64,000 bases of DNA from an uncultured Chryseobacterium sp. (GTDB taxonomy: Bacteria > Bacteroidota > Bacteroidia > Flavobacteriales > Weeksellaceae), in the NCBI GenBank assembly GCA_913777465.1, contig CAJYRQ010000053.1, positions 62,001-126,000 of the forward strand, in the 5' to 3' direction. A program made the position numbers and the translations under genes. Under the pieces are notes generated by a model that made no database searches, had not been told where the DNA came from, and saw only the letters and a program-made list of their open reading frames with translations. Of this stretch, positions 42,649-51,149 are shown in pieces; within the stretch, counting starts at the first letter, position 1, and each line of letters opens with the position of its first letter.

Positions 42649-43033
42649 AATGAATATTCGGAAAATGAGATCTCAAGAATTGTCTATGAGTCAGGCTACA
42701 AGGTTCACAAGGCTTTAGGACCCGGCTATTGTAAAGTGCTTACGAGGAATGTATGTTTTATGAGTTGAAAAACATAATATATGGATTGAAAAGCAAAAAG
42801 CCATGCCTCTAATTTATGATGAAGTTAAATTGGATATTGGCTATAGGCTGGACCTGATGATAGAAAATAAATTTGTTTTGGAAATTAAATCGGTAGAAGC
42901 CCTGACTGATGTGCATCTTGCTCAGATACTCACCTATCTCCGTTTGAGCAATTGCAAATTGGGGATGCTGATCAACTATAATACCCTATATTTTAAAAAT
43001 GGAGTGAAAAGAGTTATCAACGGAAATTTATGA
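42649..43033 (+). pseudogene. GxxExxY family protein, decayed
   Basis: Three frames together give a normal GxxExxY protein. Frame one starts near 42649 with ENEISRIVYESGYKVHKALG (42661-42720) and GPG. A single-base loss near 42729 shifts to YEECMFYELK, with an extra TAA (42732-42734) inside that frame. A second one-base loss in the A run near 42767 leads to HNIWIEKQKAMPLIYDEV and on to the end (KLDIGYRLDLMIENK, LEIKSVEALTDVHLAQ). No ATG was found in the first frame after the preceding stop. These lesions indicate an inactive gene. GxxExxY proteins have a nuclease-like core; their biological role is not known. Confidence 0.85.
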
Positions 43034-43079
43034 CTTTTATATCGTGTTATTCGTGAAAAAAATTAGTGTCATTTATGTT

Positions 43080-43094
43080 AAGCTTTTCCAGGAG
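43080..43094 (+). repeat. 15-bp direct repeat, downstream copy
   Basis: An exact copy of 42557-42571. Read in the thioesterase frame it gives KLFQEPTE and a stop codon, i.e. a plausible alternative C-terminus. Confidence 0.85.
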
Positions 43095-43095
43095 C

Positions 43096-43455
43096 CTACG
43101 GAATAATTTCCTTTAAGGACAGCCCGCAGAAAATCAATGTTACAATTACCGATACAACCGACAGAAATATTTGTCGGTTTTTTATTGCTTTTTCCGGTGA
43201 AGCTTCAAGATAGTCCTCACTTTTTCCGAACATTTTCTGAGGAAACCAGATGATCCATCCTATAAAAACAAGGAGCAGCGCATTAACGGCAACGTCAAGC
43301 CATAAAAATATTTTGTTTCCGAATCCGTCCGGTCCTTCCGCGGTATAATGAATCGGAATAGTTTCCTCAACGAAAGGGTATTTTATCAACAATACCCCAC
43401 TGTAGACCAGGAGCAGCACTACGGAAATTCCGAAAATAATTTTAGCTAACTTCAT
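43096..43455 (-). CDS. DUF1648-like small membrane protein
   Basis: The protein has 119 residues from the ATG at 43455. An upstream ATG at 43488 would add 11 residues without a better signal. Three membrane helices are visible (about 4-22, 48-69 and 95-113). The sequence IPIHYTAEGPDGFGNKIFLW between helices 1 and 2 fits the DUF1648 signature (PxHxxxxGxxDxxGxK). Proteins with this domain occur near SdpI-type immunity proteins and in many membrane contexts. Its role here is unknown. The stop codon is directly beside the 15-bp repeat. Confidence 0.7.
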   Translation of the reverse strand: MKLAKIIFGISVVLLLVYSGVLLIKYPFVEETIPIHYTAEGPDGFGNKIFLWLDVAVNALLLVFIGWIIWFPQKMFGKSEDYLEASPEKAIKNRQIFLSVVSVIVTLIFCGLSLKEIIP

Positions 43456-43513
43456 CAGAACGCAAAATTGAAAAATTCTATCCCGCAAAATCAGTTTCTA
43501 TTTCTTTCTAACT

Positions 43514-43521
43514 TACCTTTG
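43514..43521 (+). promoter_or_regulatory. -7 element for the 2-hydroxyacid dehydrogenase gene
   Basis: TACCTTTG matches TAnnTTTG and lies 21 bp before the ATG at 43543. The -33 region shows no TTG. Confidence 0.5.
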
Positions 43522-43542
43522 CACCAACAAATATAAAGAATT

Positions 43543-44481
43543 ATGCCTTCAATGAGAATACTGCTTTTAGATAAGAATCATCCTTTGATTACCGAACAGC
43601 TTAGTGCGAAAAACTTTATTCTGGAAGAAGATCTTACGTCTTCCTATGATGAGGTTTGCAGGAAAATTGAAAATTACGACGGGGTGATTATCCGAAGCAG
43701 AATTCCTTTGGATCAGAATTTTTTAGAGAAAGCCAAAAACCTGAAATTTATTGCCAGGGTAGGAGCAGGGATGGAAAATATCGATATTCCGGTAGCTAAA
43801 AAAATGGGCATTCAACTCATCAATTCTCCCGAAGGAAACCGCGATTCCGTGGCAGAACATGTGGTCGGAATGCTTTTGATCTTAATGAACCGGCTCTTCA
43901 TCGCTTCGCAGGAAGTGAAAAACGGCATCTGGCTGCGGGAAGAAAACCGTGGTGATGAACTTTTAGGAAAGACGGTCGGATTGATCGGTTACGGGAATAT
44001 GGGAAAGGCAACGGCAAAGCGGTTATCGGGGTTCGGATGTAAAGTGATTTTTTATGATATCTTACCGGACCTTTCCGATGAATATGCTGAACAGGTTTCT
44101 CTGGAAGAATTTAAAGAAAGGGCTGAAGTAATAAGCTTACATATTCCTTTGACCGAGCAAACGTATTATATGATCGACGGGCCCTTCATTGCTGATATGA
44201 AACATGACTTCTATTTTGTGAACACGGCCAGAGGAAAAAATGTGGAAACGAAAAGCTTAGTCGAAGCATTAAAATCGGGTAAGGTAAAAGGAGCCTGTTT
44301 AGATGTTCTGGAATATGAAAAATCTTCCTTTGAAAACCTGGAAACGGAAAACGAAGACCTGAAATACCTTCTGGCATCTGAAAAAGCAATCGTAACTCCC
44401 CATATCGGCGGATGGACGGTCCAGAGCAAAGAGAAGCTGGCGCAGGTAATTGTGGATAAAATCATGGCGCAGTATGCCTAG
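43543..44481 (+). CDS. D-2-hydroxyacid dehydrogenase (SerA-like)
   Basis: The 312-residue NAD-dependent enzyme has the Rossmann motif GLIGYGNMGKA near residues 148-158. The catalytic set is an Arg in NTARGKNVE near 228, a Glu in LDVLEYE near 260 and His in TPHIGGW near 286-292. RVGAGMENID near 73-82 is typical of phosphoglycerate-dehydrogenase-like proteins. It lacks the ACT domain of long SerA forms. It could be 3-phosphoglycerate dehydrogenase for serine synthesis or another 2-hydroxyacid dehydrogenase. No serC neighbour is present. A later ATG at 43552 is an alternative start. Confidence 0.88.
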   Translation: MPSMRILLLDKNHPLITEQLSAKNFILEEDLTSSYDEVCRKIENYDGVIIRSRIPLDQNFLEKAKNLKFIARVGAGMENIDIPVAKKMGIQLINSPEGNRDSVAEHVVGMLLILMNRLFIASQEVKNGIWLREENRGDELLGKTVGLIGYGNMGKATAKRLSGFGCKVIFYDILPDLSDEYAEQVSLEEFKERAEVISLHIPLTEQTYYMIDGPFIADMKHDFYFVNTARGKNVETKSLVEALKSGKVKGACLDVLEYEKSSFENLETENEDLKYLLASEKAIVTPHIGGWTVQSKEKLAQVIVDKIMAQYA

Positions 44482-44721
44482 TCTTTTAATTTCATTTAAA
44501 TATTGAATCCCATAATGTTTAGTAGCATTGCTGCGCGTAAATAAGATGATCCTGATCGCTTTCCATGCTGAACCGGCCTGAATTTTTAAATAAAATGCTT
44601 GGATGAAATAATCTGATTTTTTTTATTTTTACTTTATGTTAAATAATTCATAATGTAGGGCCGATAGTTAATAATTATTTTGAGTTTTATTAAATTGCCG
44701 CTCATTTTGAAATTCCTGAGA

Positions 44722-45978
44722 ATGCGTAATCTTGTCCTTATTGTAACGGTCTTTTTATCTCTTTTTTCCTGCAAAAAAAAATCTGAAAAACAGGATATTG
44801 AGCAGACTTATACTTCCAATCTTCCCAACTACGGAAATGTAGATCTAAGTAAGGCCTTTACACCGGCGGAAAGCCGTGTTGAGGATAAAGCATCGCTGGT
44901 AAGATACATCGACCAATATTATAAAAAAGTATGGGAAAGAGGCGATCTCAGCGGAGGAATCCTGGTAGCCAAAGGGGATGATATCCTTTACGAGAATTAC
45001 CGCGGTTTTGCGAGGGAAGGCAATCAGAAGCCGATCGACCGGAATACGCCGCTTCACGTGGCTTCGGTTTCCAAAACTTTAACGGCCATGGCCATGATGA
45101 AGCTCATCGAGGCAGGCAAAATCAATTTATCGGATCCGCTGACGAAATTTTTCCCGGGATTTCCCTATCCGCAGGTAACTGTTAAAACCCTGCTCGACCA
45201 GAGAAGCGGGCTTCCGAAATACGAATATTTCATTACCAGGATACAGCCGGCTCCGGCAGAGCTTTCCAAGACATTCCTCACCAACCAGGATATCCTGAAT
45301 ATGCTCATTAAATACAAGCCTGCTTTGGCAAGAGATACGGATACCGGCTTTATGTACTGCAATACCAATTTTGCCATGCTGGCGCTGCTGATTGAAAAGA
45401 TAACCAAGACCCCTTTTCCGCAGGCCATGAAAGAAATGGTTTTCGAGCCCCTGAAAATGAAGAATACCTACATCTTCCAGGAAAAAGATATTCCCACTGC
45501 TTCCCAGTCTTTTTACTACGGCGGCAGCAAGCTATATCCTCTGGACAGGCTGGATCTTATCTATGGAGATAAAAATGTCTATACAACGCCGAGAGATTTA
45601 TATAATTTTTCTAAAGCGATGTTTTCAAAAGATTTCCTGAAGCCCGGGCTGATGGAGCAGGTTTTTACCCCGTACAGCAATGAAAAATTCGGAATGAACA
45701 ATTACGGTTTCGGATTCAGGATGAAAATTTTTGACAATGGGGAAAAGCTGACCTATCACAACGGCTGGTGGCACGGTACCAACTCGGTATTTGCCCATCT
45801 CCTGAAATCCAAAGTTACCATTATTGCCATTGGCAATAAATATTCCGGTAAAGTATATACGGCACTGGCACTGTCTGGACTGTTTGAAGATTTCCCGCCC
45901 CAGAAAGATAAGCTTCACAGCATTATGAGCGACGAAAAAGATACATTAAAAGGACATAGCGAGGTTTATGGAGAATAA
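44722..45978 (+). CDS. Serine hydrolase of the beta-lactamase class C/DD-peptidase family, lipoprotein
   Basis: The protein has 418 residues from the ATG at 44722, which creates a lipoprotein signal (LVLIVTVFLSLFSC, Cys at about 17). The catalytic SxxK is Ser115-Val-Ser-Lys118 (ASVSKTL), followed by a YCN motif (MYCNTNFAML near 211) and the HNG variant of the third motif (YHNGWWHGTNS near 348). It belongs to the AmpC/esterase/D-aminopeptidase group and acts in the periplasm; substrate unknown. Resistance to beta-lactams should not be assumed. It overlaps no neighbour in frame but ends 25 bp before the next gene's start. Confidence 0.88.
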   Translation: MRNLVLIVTVFLSLFSCKKKSEKQDIEQTYTSNLPNYGNVDLSKAFTPAESRVEDKASLVRYIDQYYKKVWERGDLSGGILVAKGDDILYENYRGFAREGNQKPIDRNTPLHVASVSKTLTAMAMMKLIEAGKINLSDPLTKFFPGFPYPQVTVKTLLDQRSGLPKYEYFITRIQPAPAELSKTFLTNQDILNMLIKYKPALARDTDTGFMYCNTNFAMLALLIEKITKTPFPQAMKEMVFEPLKMKNTYIFQEKDIPTASQSFYYGGSKLYPLDRLDLIYGDKNVYTTPRDLYNFSKAMFSKDFLKPGLMEQVFTPYSNEKFGMNNYGFGFRMKIFDNGEKLTYHNGWWHGTNSVFAHLLKSKVTIIAIGNKYSGKVYTALALSGLFEDFPPQKDKLHSIMSDEKDTLKGHSEVYGE

Positions 45979-45982
45979 TGTT

Positions 45983-45990
45983 TATTTTTG
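45983..45990 (+). promoter_or_regulatory. -7 element before the Big_5 lipoprotein gene
   Basis: TATTTTTG matches TAnnTTTG and ends 13 bp before the ATG at 46004. It supports that ATG over an in-frame one at 45968 upstream of the promoter. Confidence 0.45.
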
Positions 45991-46003
45991 CGTAAACATA
46001 TTC

Positions 46004-47764
46004 ATGAAAAGATTCCTTTTTTTATTTGTTATCGGTTTTCTGTTGCAGTCCTGTGCAAGAGTGGGTTCGCCTGTCGGCGGGTCGAAAGATACGCTGGCTC
46101 CGAAGTTTTTAAGCTCCAATATTGATACGACGAGAGTAAATGTTCCAACGGATATTAAGGAACTCCGCCTTGATTTTGATGAATATGTGACGCTGAAAGA
46201 TGTCAGCAAAAACCTGATTATTTCTCCGCCGATCAAGAATATTACGCGGATCATCCCTTCAAATATTGCCAATAAGTTTATCCTGATCCAGTGGAAAGAT
46301 ACCTTGCAGGCCAATACCACTTACAATTTCAATTTCGGGAATTCTATTGGGGATAACAATGAAGGAAATATTCTGCGGTACTTCAATTTTGCTTTTTCTA
46401 CGGGAAGCAAGCTGGACGACCTCTACATCAGCGGTGATATAAAAGACGCTTTGTCCACCAAAAAACCGGGTGAAAACAAATATGTTGTAGGATTATACCA
46501 GGTGAAGGACACGATGAATTATAAGCAGAAGCCTTACTATATTACCAAGGTGGATGACGACGGCTATTTCGAGCTGAACTATCTGTCCCCGGGAAAATAC
46601 AGGATTATTGCTTTCGAAGATGAAAACGGGAACTCCATCTACGATCCCGGAAAAGAGAAAGTCGGATTCCAGAAAGATCCTGTAGTGGTGGAAAAATCGA
46701 TCTCAGGACTGAATCTTAAATTATATCCGTCCAGGAAACCGGTGAAATACCTTGAAATGAAGGAGAGCCCGGGTGGCGTACTGATGGCGTTTGAAGGCAA
46801 ACCGGAAGAAGTAAAGGTTCAGCCTTTAAATGAAAAAATAAAGGACTATAAAGTCACCCATGCGCCGAAATCCGATACGGTAAGAATCTGGTTTGATGCG
46901 GTGAAAAGCGATGTAGGTCAGACGGCTACGGAAAACCTGAAATTCGGTTACAATGCAGGAGTCGGTAAAAAAGATTCCCTGTATACCGCTTCGCTGTTTT
47001 ATAAATACAATGCCAAAAATGCGATGGACATCAACAGCGACAATGGGGGAAGCCTGCTTCCGCCGGGAGAAGAGTTTAAAATGGTGTCCAATTATTACAT
47101 CGATAAAATCAATACGGACAAATGGATTTTCAGGGCAGCGGGCGACAGCTTGAATACCCTTCCGTTTACAGCGAGGATCTCGGAAAAAAATCCGTACCAA
47201 ATTCTGGTGAAAGCAGATTTTGCAGCAGGAAAAAAATATCAGCTTACCGTTCCGAAAGAAACCGTTTCTTCTTTTTATGCTAAAAATTTCCAGTCCAAGC
47301 GCTTTGATTTTGAAGCGGATAAAGTTGAGAATTACGGAAGCCTGAAATTCATCTTACAGAATGCTCCTGCCTCCAGCTACTGGATCCAGCTGCTGGATAC
47401 TTCGGATAAAGTGCTTTACCAGAAATATACAAAAGGCAGCGAGGTGAAATTCGACATCCTGAAACCGGGAGAATACATCGTACGTATTCTGGTGGACAAC
47501 AACGGCAACGGCTATTGGGATGAAGCGGATTTCCAGAATGATACTTTTGCGGAAGATTCTTATATCTATTATAAAACGGCAGTGGTAAGGCCGCTTTGGG
47601 ACAGTAATGAAAACTGGGACCTGAAAGACACCCGGGTTCTGGATACGTCAAAATTAAGTTTCCCAAAAACCAATACCGCTACGCCGAAAGATACCCAGAA
47701 ACCAGATGTAAGAAGCAACAATACCCTGCTTTCGCCTACCGGGTCAAAGCAGCTTACGAGATAA
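46004..47764 (+). CDS. Surface lipoprotein with Ig-like (Big_5) domain
   Basis: The protein has 586 residues from the ATG at 46004. A lipoprotein signal (FLFLFVIGFLLQSC) is followed by GSPVGGSKDTLAP, the conserved start of a Bacteroidota family with an SbsA-like Ig (Big_5) domain in the first 110 residues (FDEYVTLKDVSKNL, PPIKN). Further repeats contain Asp/Asn-rich turn motifs typical of calcium-binding or CNA-like surface domains (DENGNSIYDPGKE near 205, DNNGNGYWDEADF near 505). The function is structural or adhesive by analogy; there is no direct proof. It is followed after 1 bp by a haem-binding-domain protein gene. Confidence 0.82.
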   Translation: MKRFLFLFVIGFLLQSCARVGSPVGGSKDTLAPKFLSSNIDTTRVNVPTDIKELRLDFDEYVTLKDVSKNLIISPPIKNITRIIPSNIANKFILIQWKDTLQANTTYNFNFGNSIGDNNEGNILRYFNFAFSTGSKLDDLYISGDIKDALSTKKPGENKYVVGLYQVKDTMNYKQKPYYITKVDDDGYFELNYLSPGKYRIIAFEDENGNSIYDPGKEKVGFQKDPVVVEKSISGLNLKLYPSRKPVKYLEMKESPGGVLMAFEGKPEEVKVQPLNEKIKDYKVTHAPKSDTVRIWFDAVKSDVGQTATENLKFGYNAGVGKKDSLYTASLFYKYNAKNAMDINSDNGGSLLPPGEEFKMVSNYYIDKINTDKWIFRAAGDSLNTLPFTARISEKNPYQILVKADFAAGKKYQLTVPKETVSSFYAKNFQSKRFDFEADKVENYGSLKFILQNAPASSYWIQLLDTSDKVLYQKYTKGSEVKFDILKPGEYIVRILVDNNGNGYWDEADFQNDTFAEDSYIYYKTAVVRPLWDSNENWDLKDTRVLDTSKLSFPKTNTATPKDTQKPDVRSNNTLLSPTGSKQLTR

Positions 47765-47765
47765 T

Positions 47766-48224
47766 ATGAAGACGTTAAAAAAAATCCTGTTCTGGAGCCT
47801 GATCGTGTTTGCCATGATTCAGTTTATCCCGACGGATAAAGTGAATCCTCCGGTCGACCGTAAAGTAAACTTTACCGATGTGCGGAAGACACCGGCAAAG
47901 ATCCAGGGAATGTTGAAAGGAGCCTGCTACGATTGTCATTCCAATGAAACCGTCTACCCAAAATATGCTTACATCGCACCGATCTCATGGTCGGTAAAAA
48001 GCCATGTGAATGAAGGCCGGGAACACCTCAATTTTTCAGCTTGGGGAACGTATAACAAAGACCTGAAGGAGAGCATGCTGAATAAAGCAGTACAGACGAT
48101 TCAGAATAAAACGATGCCGATGCCGGGATATATCGTTTACCACAAAGAAGCGAATCTATCCGACGCAGAGCGTGCTTTGCTGGTAAAGTATTTTGATGAA
48201 ATGCTGAAATCCGGATCGTATTAA
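47766..48224 (+). CDS. Haem-binding domain protein (periplasmic, single-haem)
   Basis: This 152-residue protein has an N-terminal membrane anchor or signal (ILFWSLIVFAMIQFI). The Haem_bd domain follows, with the haem c motif CYDCHSNET at about residues 56-64 and PMPGYIVYHKEA near 117-128, where a Met may be an axial ligand. Such proteins are widespread in Bacteroidota and probably carry electrons in the periplasm. The electron partners are unknown. It is transcribed with the Big_5 lipoprotein gene; its stop is about 100 bp before a strong terminator. Confidence 0.88.
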   Translation: MKTLKKILFWSLIVFAMIQFIPTDKVNPPVDRKVNFTDVRKTPAKIQGMLKGACYDCHSNETVYPKYAYIAPISWSVKSHVNEGREHLNFSAWGTYNKDLKESMLNKAVQTIQNKTMPMPGYIVYHKEANLSDAERALLVKYFDEMLKSGSY

Positions 48225-48321
48225 ACAACGGCACTTCAAATATTTTTTGAAAAAATTATAACGGGAAATTTGCCCATTAAAAGACACCCGGACTGAACTT
48301 AAATAGTCAGACTAAATAAAA

Positions 48322-48354
48322 AATTCCCCGCAGATTCAGAATCTGCGGGGAATT
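48322..48354. terminator. Bidirectional 15-bp perfect-stem terminator
   Basis: AATTCCCCGCAGATT (48322-48336) pairs perfectly with AATCTGCGGGGAATT (48340-48354) around CAG. It lies between two converging genes and can serve both. Confidence 0.92.
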
Positions 48355-48371
48355 GTATTTTAAAAGAATAA

Positions 48372-48887
48372 TCAGATATTCTTCAGGTATTCTTCAAAAA
48401 ACTTTTTCTGAGAATCAAAAGCCAGGTCTTCCAGCTGAAGGGTATGTAAAGAAATCCAGATCGCTTCCGATATCTCAGAAAGCTCCAGGTTTACTTCAAA
48501 TTTTTCAGGAACGCTGTATTCATAAAAAAGATCGATCGTATTGTAATCAATTTCTTTGTACTGATAGACGTTCGGAAGGCTGGTCAGGTATTTTAAATTT
48601 GAAACATCCACTTCAAGCTGCAGTTCCTCAAAAAGTTCCCTTTTACAGGTTTCTTCGGCACTTTCCCTGGGATCTACGAAACCTCCGGCAAGATCCAGTT
48701 TCCCTTTTTTCGGTTCCCTGTTTCTCCGGGTCAGGTAAATTTCATCTTCATGGCGGATCACTACGGCTACCGCACCGGCCACATTGTTGTACAGGGTGAA
48801 ATTACAGTTGGGACAGCTCCATTTTTTCTCGCCGTCCCAATTGAGGGATTCTTTACCGCAACTTGGGCAGTATTTCAATATTTTCAT
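48372..48887 (-). CDS. Nudix hydrolase with N-terminal zinc ribbon
   Basis: The 171-residue protein starts with a zinc ribbon (CPSCGKE and CPNCNF, four Cys within residues 7-30) followed by a Nudix domain. The Nudix box reads GGFVDPRESAEETCKRELFEEL near residues 67-88, in the family order G-x5-E-x7-REUxEE. Zinc-ribbon Nudix proteins include NADH pyrophosphatases (NudC), but this one is shorter than NudC and its substrate is open. The start codon overlaps the xerD stop by 4 bp, so it is cotranscribed with xerD. Confidence 0.88.
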   Translation of the reverse strand: MKILKYCPSCGKESLNWDGEKKWSCPNCNFTLYNNVAGAVAVVIRHEDEIYLTRRNREPKKGKLDLAGGFVDPRESAEETCKRELFEELQLEVDVSNLKYLTSLPNVYQYKEIDYNTIDLFYEYSVPEKFEVNLELSEISEAIWISLHTLQLEDLAFDSQKKFFEEYLKNI

Positions 48888-49798
48888 TGCGCAATTTTAG
48901 CGTTTCTCGGATGGTACGTGAGGATGACATCACGAAGTTCTTCCGTTTTCAGGTGGGTATACACCTGCGTTGTGGTAATGCTGGAATGGCCGAGCATTTC
49001 CTGGATAAAACGGAGATCGGCCCCGTTCTGAAGCAGGTGGGTGGCAAAGGAATGGCGGAAGGTATGCGGCGAAATTTTCTTGCTTACGCCTGCCTTATCG
49101 GTCAGTTCCTTGATAATTAAAAATACGATCACCCTGGACATCGAAGTTCCGCGGCTGTTCAGGAATAAGGTATCCTCATGCTTCCTGTTGACCTTGCTTT
49201 TGGAACGGATCTCGTTGATGTAGCATTTTATCAGCTCTGCCGTATAATCGGCCAGGGGAACAAAACGTACTTTGCTTCCTTTCCCGATTACTTTAATGTA
49301 CTGTTCTTTAAAATTGATGTTGGAAATCTTCAGGTCGATCAGTTCCGAAACCCGCAGCCCGCAGCCATACAGCACTTCGATAATGCACTGGTTTCTTTTA
49401 CCCAGATCCGTGCCTACTTCTATGGCACCAATAATTTTGTTGATGTCGGTAAGGCTCAGCGTATCGGGCAGGTAAAGGCCGAGTTTAGGGCCTTCCAGAA
49501 GGGAAGCCGGGTTATCGTCACGGCATTCGTCTTCCAGCATAAATTTGAAGAATGCTTTAATGGAAGAGATCCATCTTGCCTGTGACCTTTCGCTGAACTT
49601 CTGTTTGGAAAGGTTGAAGATGTATTCCTGCAGATTTTCATAATCGATAGAATCCGGACCGATATTTTCCAGATCTTCTTCTGCGTATTCTTTTAATTTT
49701 CTGATGTCCCGGATGTAGGCATCTAATGTGTTTTCTGAAAAGTTTCTTTCAAAACGTAGGAAGATTTCAAAATCCTTAATTTTTTCATCCCAAGTCAT
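48884..49798 (-). CDS. xerD: Tyrosine recombinase XerD
   Basis: The 304-residue recombinase resolves chromosome dimers at dif with FtsK. The N-terminal SAM-like domain starts EKIKDFEIFLRFERNFSENT. The catalytic residues are visible as Arg in GCGLRVSEL near 152, His-x-x-Arg in HTFRHSFATHL near 244, His in LGHSSITTT near 270 and Tyr in QVYTHL near 281. It is close to full length for XerC/XerD. A dif site was not searched for computationally. Its gene order is xerD-nudix on the minus strand. Confidence 0.93.
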   Translation of the reverse strand: MTWDEKIKDFEIFLRFERNFSENTLDAYIRDIRKLKEYAEEDLENIGPDSIDYENLQEYIFNLSKQKFSERSQARWISSIKAFFKFMLEDECRDDNPASLLEGPKLGLYLPDTLSLTDINKIIGAIEVGTDLGKRNQCIIEVLYGCGLRVSELIDLKISNINFKEQYIKVIGKGSKVRFVPLADYTAELIKCYINEIRSKSKVNRKHEDTLFLNSRGTSMSRVIVFLIIKELTDKAGVSKKISPHTFRHSFATHLLQNGADLRFIQEMLGHSSITTTQVYTHLKTEELRDVILTYHPRNAKIAQ

Positions 49799-49805
49799 TG
49801 TTGTG

Positions 49806-50228
49806 TTATTTTTTTAGTTCATAATCCGAAATTTGCTCTATTTCAATCTGATGGTTTCTTAAAAATGATATTCCGTCGTCATCCGAATACTCGTTGATGT
49901 AGACCAGCCGGGTAATACCGGCCTGCAGGATCAGCTTGCTGCATTCTTTACATGGAGAAAGCGTCAAATATAGGGTAGCTCCTTTTGCCGACTGCGTGGA
50001 AGCGGCCAGCTTTAAAATAGCATTCGCTTCGGCGTGCAGCACATACCAGTGGGTTTTTCCTTTACTGTCTTCACAGCAGTTTTCAAATCCCGAAGGCGTC
50101 CCATTATAACCATCTGAAATAATCATCCTATCTTTTACGATAAGAGCCCCTACCTGCTTTCGTTCACAGTAGGAAAGTTTTGCCCATTCCTGGGCCATTT
50201 TTAGATAAGCTTTATCAAACTTATTCAT
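49806..50228 (-). CDS. dCMP deaminase family protein
   Basis: The 140-residue zinc enzyme matches dCMP/ComEB-type deaminases. It has the zinc ligands in HAEANAIL (His and Glu catalytic base, near 70-77) and SPCKECSKLIL (two Cys, near 97-107). Its role is conversion of dCMP to dUMP for dTTP synthesis. It is 7 bp upstream of xerD on the same strand and probably shares a transcript. Confidence 0.9.
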   Translation of the reverse strand: MNKFDKAYLKMAQEWAKLSYCERKQVGALIVKDRMIISDGYNGTPSGFENCCEDSKGKTHWYVLHAEANAILKLAASTQSAKGATLYLTLSPCKECSKLILQAGITRLVYINEYSDDDGISFLRNHQIEIEQISDYELKK

Positions 50229-50274
50229 ACAGCAGCATTGTTGGTTTCGAAATAATTTGTATTAAGGGTAAAAA

Positions 50275-51042
50275 TCAGAAGCTGGGTTTTCTTTTTTCAA
50301 GAAACGCCGAAACCCCTTCTTTTTTATCGTCCATTTCAAAAAGCTCTCCGAAATAGGTGATTTCGGTTTCAAAGCCTCTATCCGTATCCGACAGATTGAC
50401 CGCATGAATTGCCTTTGAAATTGCCATGGGTGAATTGTTGGCAATGGTCCGGGCTAATTCTTTTGCTTTCGTTAATAGTTCTTCAATAGGGTAGACCTCG
50501 TTTACCAGTCCGGTTTCCTTTGCTTTTGCCGCAGGAACCATTTTGGCAGAGAAGATCATTTCGTTGGCAATACCTTTTCCTACAAGCTTCGGCAAACGCT
50601 GGGTTCCCCCATAACCCGGGAGCAGCCCAAGGGTAACTTCAGGAAGTCCGAGTTTCGCATTTTCCGATGCATATCTGATGTGGCATGCCATGGCAAGCTC
50701 AAGACCTCCGCCTAATGCGAAACCGTTTACGGCTGCAATTACAGGTTTGGTCATATTTTCGATTTTATTAAATAAAGAGTTTTGTCCGTTCCGGGCCAGT
50801 TCTTCTGCCTGTTCCTGTCCGAAATCGCTGAATTCCTTGATATCCGCGCCGGCGACAAAAGATTTTTCGCCGCTTCCGGTAAAAATAATGACGCGGCAGG
50901 AAGTATCGGAATCCAATTCGTTCAGGGCTGAACTGAGTTCACTGATTGTTTTGGCATTCAGTGCATTCAAGCTTTCAGGTCTGTTTATTGTGATGATAGA
51001 AATTCTATCTTCTTTTTGCAATAATATATTTTCGTAACTCAT
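50275..51042 (-). CDS. Enoyl-CoA hydratase/isomerase
   Basis: The protein has 255 residues and a crotonase fold. The oxyanion-hole and CoA-binding segments are visible: INRPESLNALNAKT near 18-31, SFVAGADIKEF near 60-70 and GFALGGGLELAMACHIR near 107-123. The catalytic acidic pair lies in PEVTLGLLPGYGGTQRL near 137-153. It hydrates 2-enoyl-CoA in fatty-acid breakdown or a related route. No neighbouring beta-oxidation genes are present. It is a single gene with 46 bp to the next. Confidence 0.88.
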   Translation of the reverse strand: MSYENILLQKEDRISIITINRPESLNALNAKTISELSSALNELDSDTSCRVIIFTGSGEKSFVAGADIKEFSDFGQEQAEELARNGQNSLFNKIENMTKPVIAAVNGFALGGGLELAMACHIRYASENAKLGLPEVTLGLLPGYGGTQRLPKLVGKGIANEMIFSAKMVPAAKAKETGLVNEVYPIEELLTKAKELARTIANNSPMAISKAIHAVNLSDTDRGFETEITYFGELFEMDDKKEGVSAFLEKRKPSF

Positions 51043-51149
51043 TTTCCACTAATAAAATATTATTCGGCGCAAATTATGAAATTTTTTACAAAAAAAAGGA
51101 AAAAATTTTGATCTTTTTTCCTTGTGATTGAAATTATATTTTAAAATCC

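Larger units (their letters stand above)
42572..43094. mobile_element. Putative GxxExxY cassette bounded by a 15-bp direct repeat
   Basis: The segment between the two AAGCTTTTCCAGGAG copies is about 508 bp. It holds a decayed GxxExxY gene flanked by A+T-rich sequence. The left margin has AAACACAAATAACACAAAT and the right margin reads TTCACGAATAACACGATA on the opposite strand, so the flanks are loosely inverted. The direct repeat fits a target duplication or a recombination scar. No transposase or recombinase is encoded inside, so transfer would need help in trans. Confidence 0.5.

Noticed and set aside
42803..43033. Intact 76-residue gene
   Set aside because: It is only the last frame segment of the broken GxxExxY gene; the N-terminal GxxExxY motif is in other frames.
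44722..45978. Beta-lactamase resistance gene
   Set aside because: The class C-like serine hydrolase family includes many esterases and peptidases; the third motif is HNG rather than KTG, so resistance is not supported.
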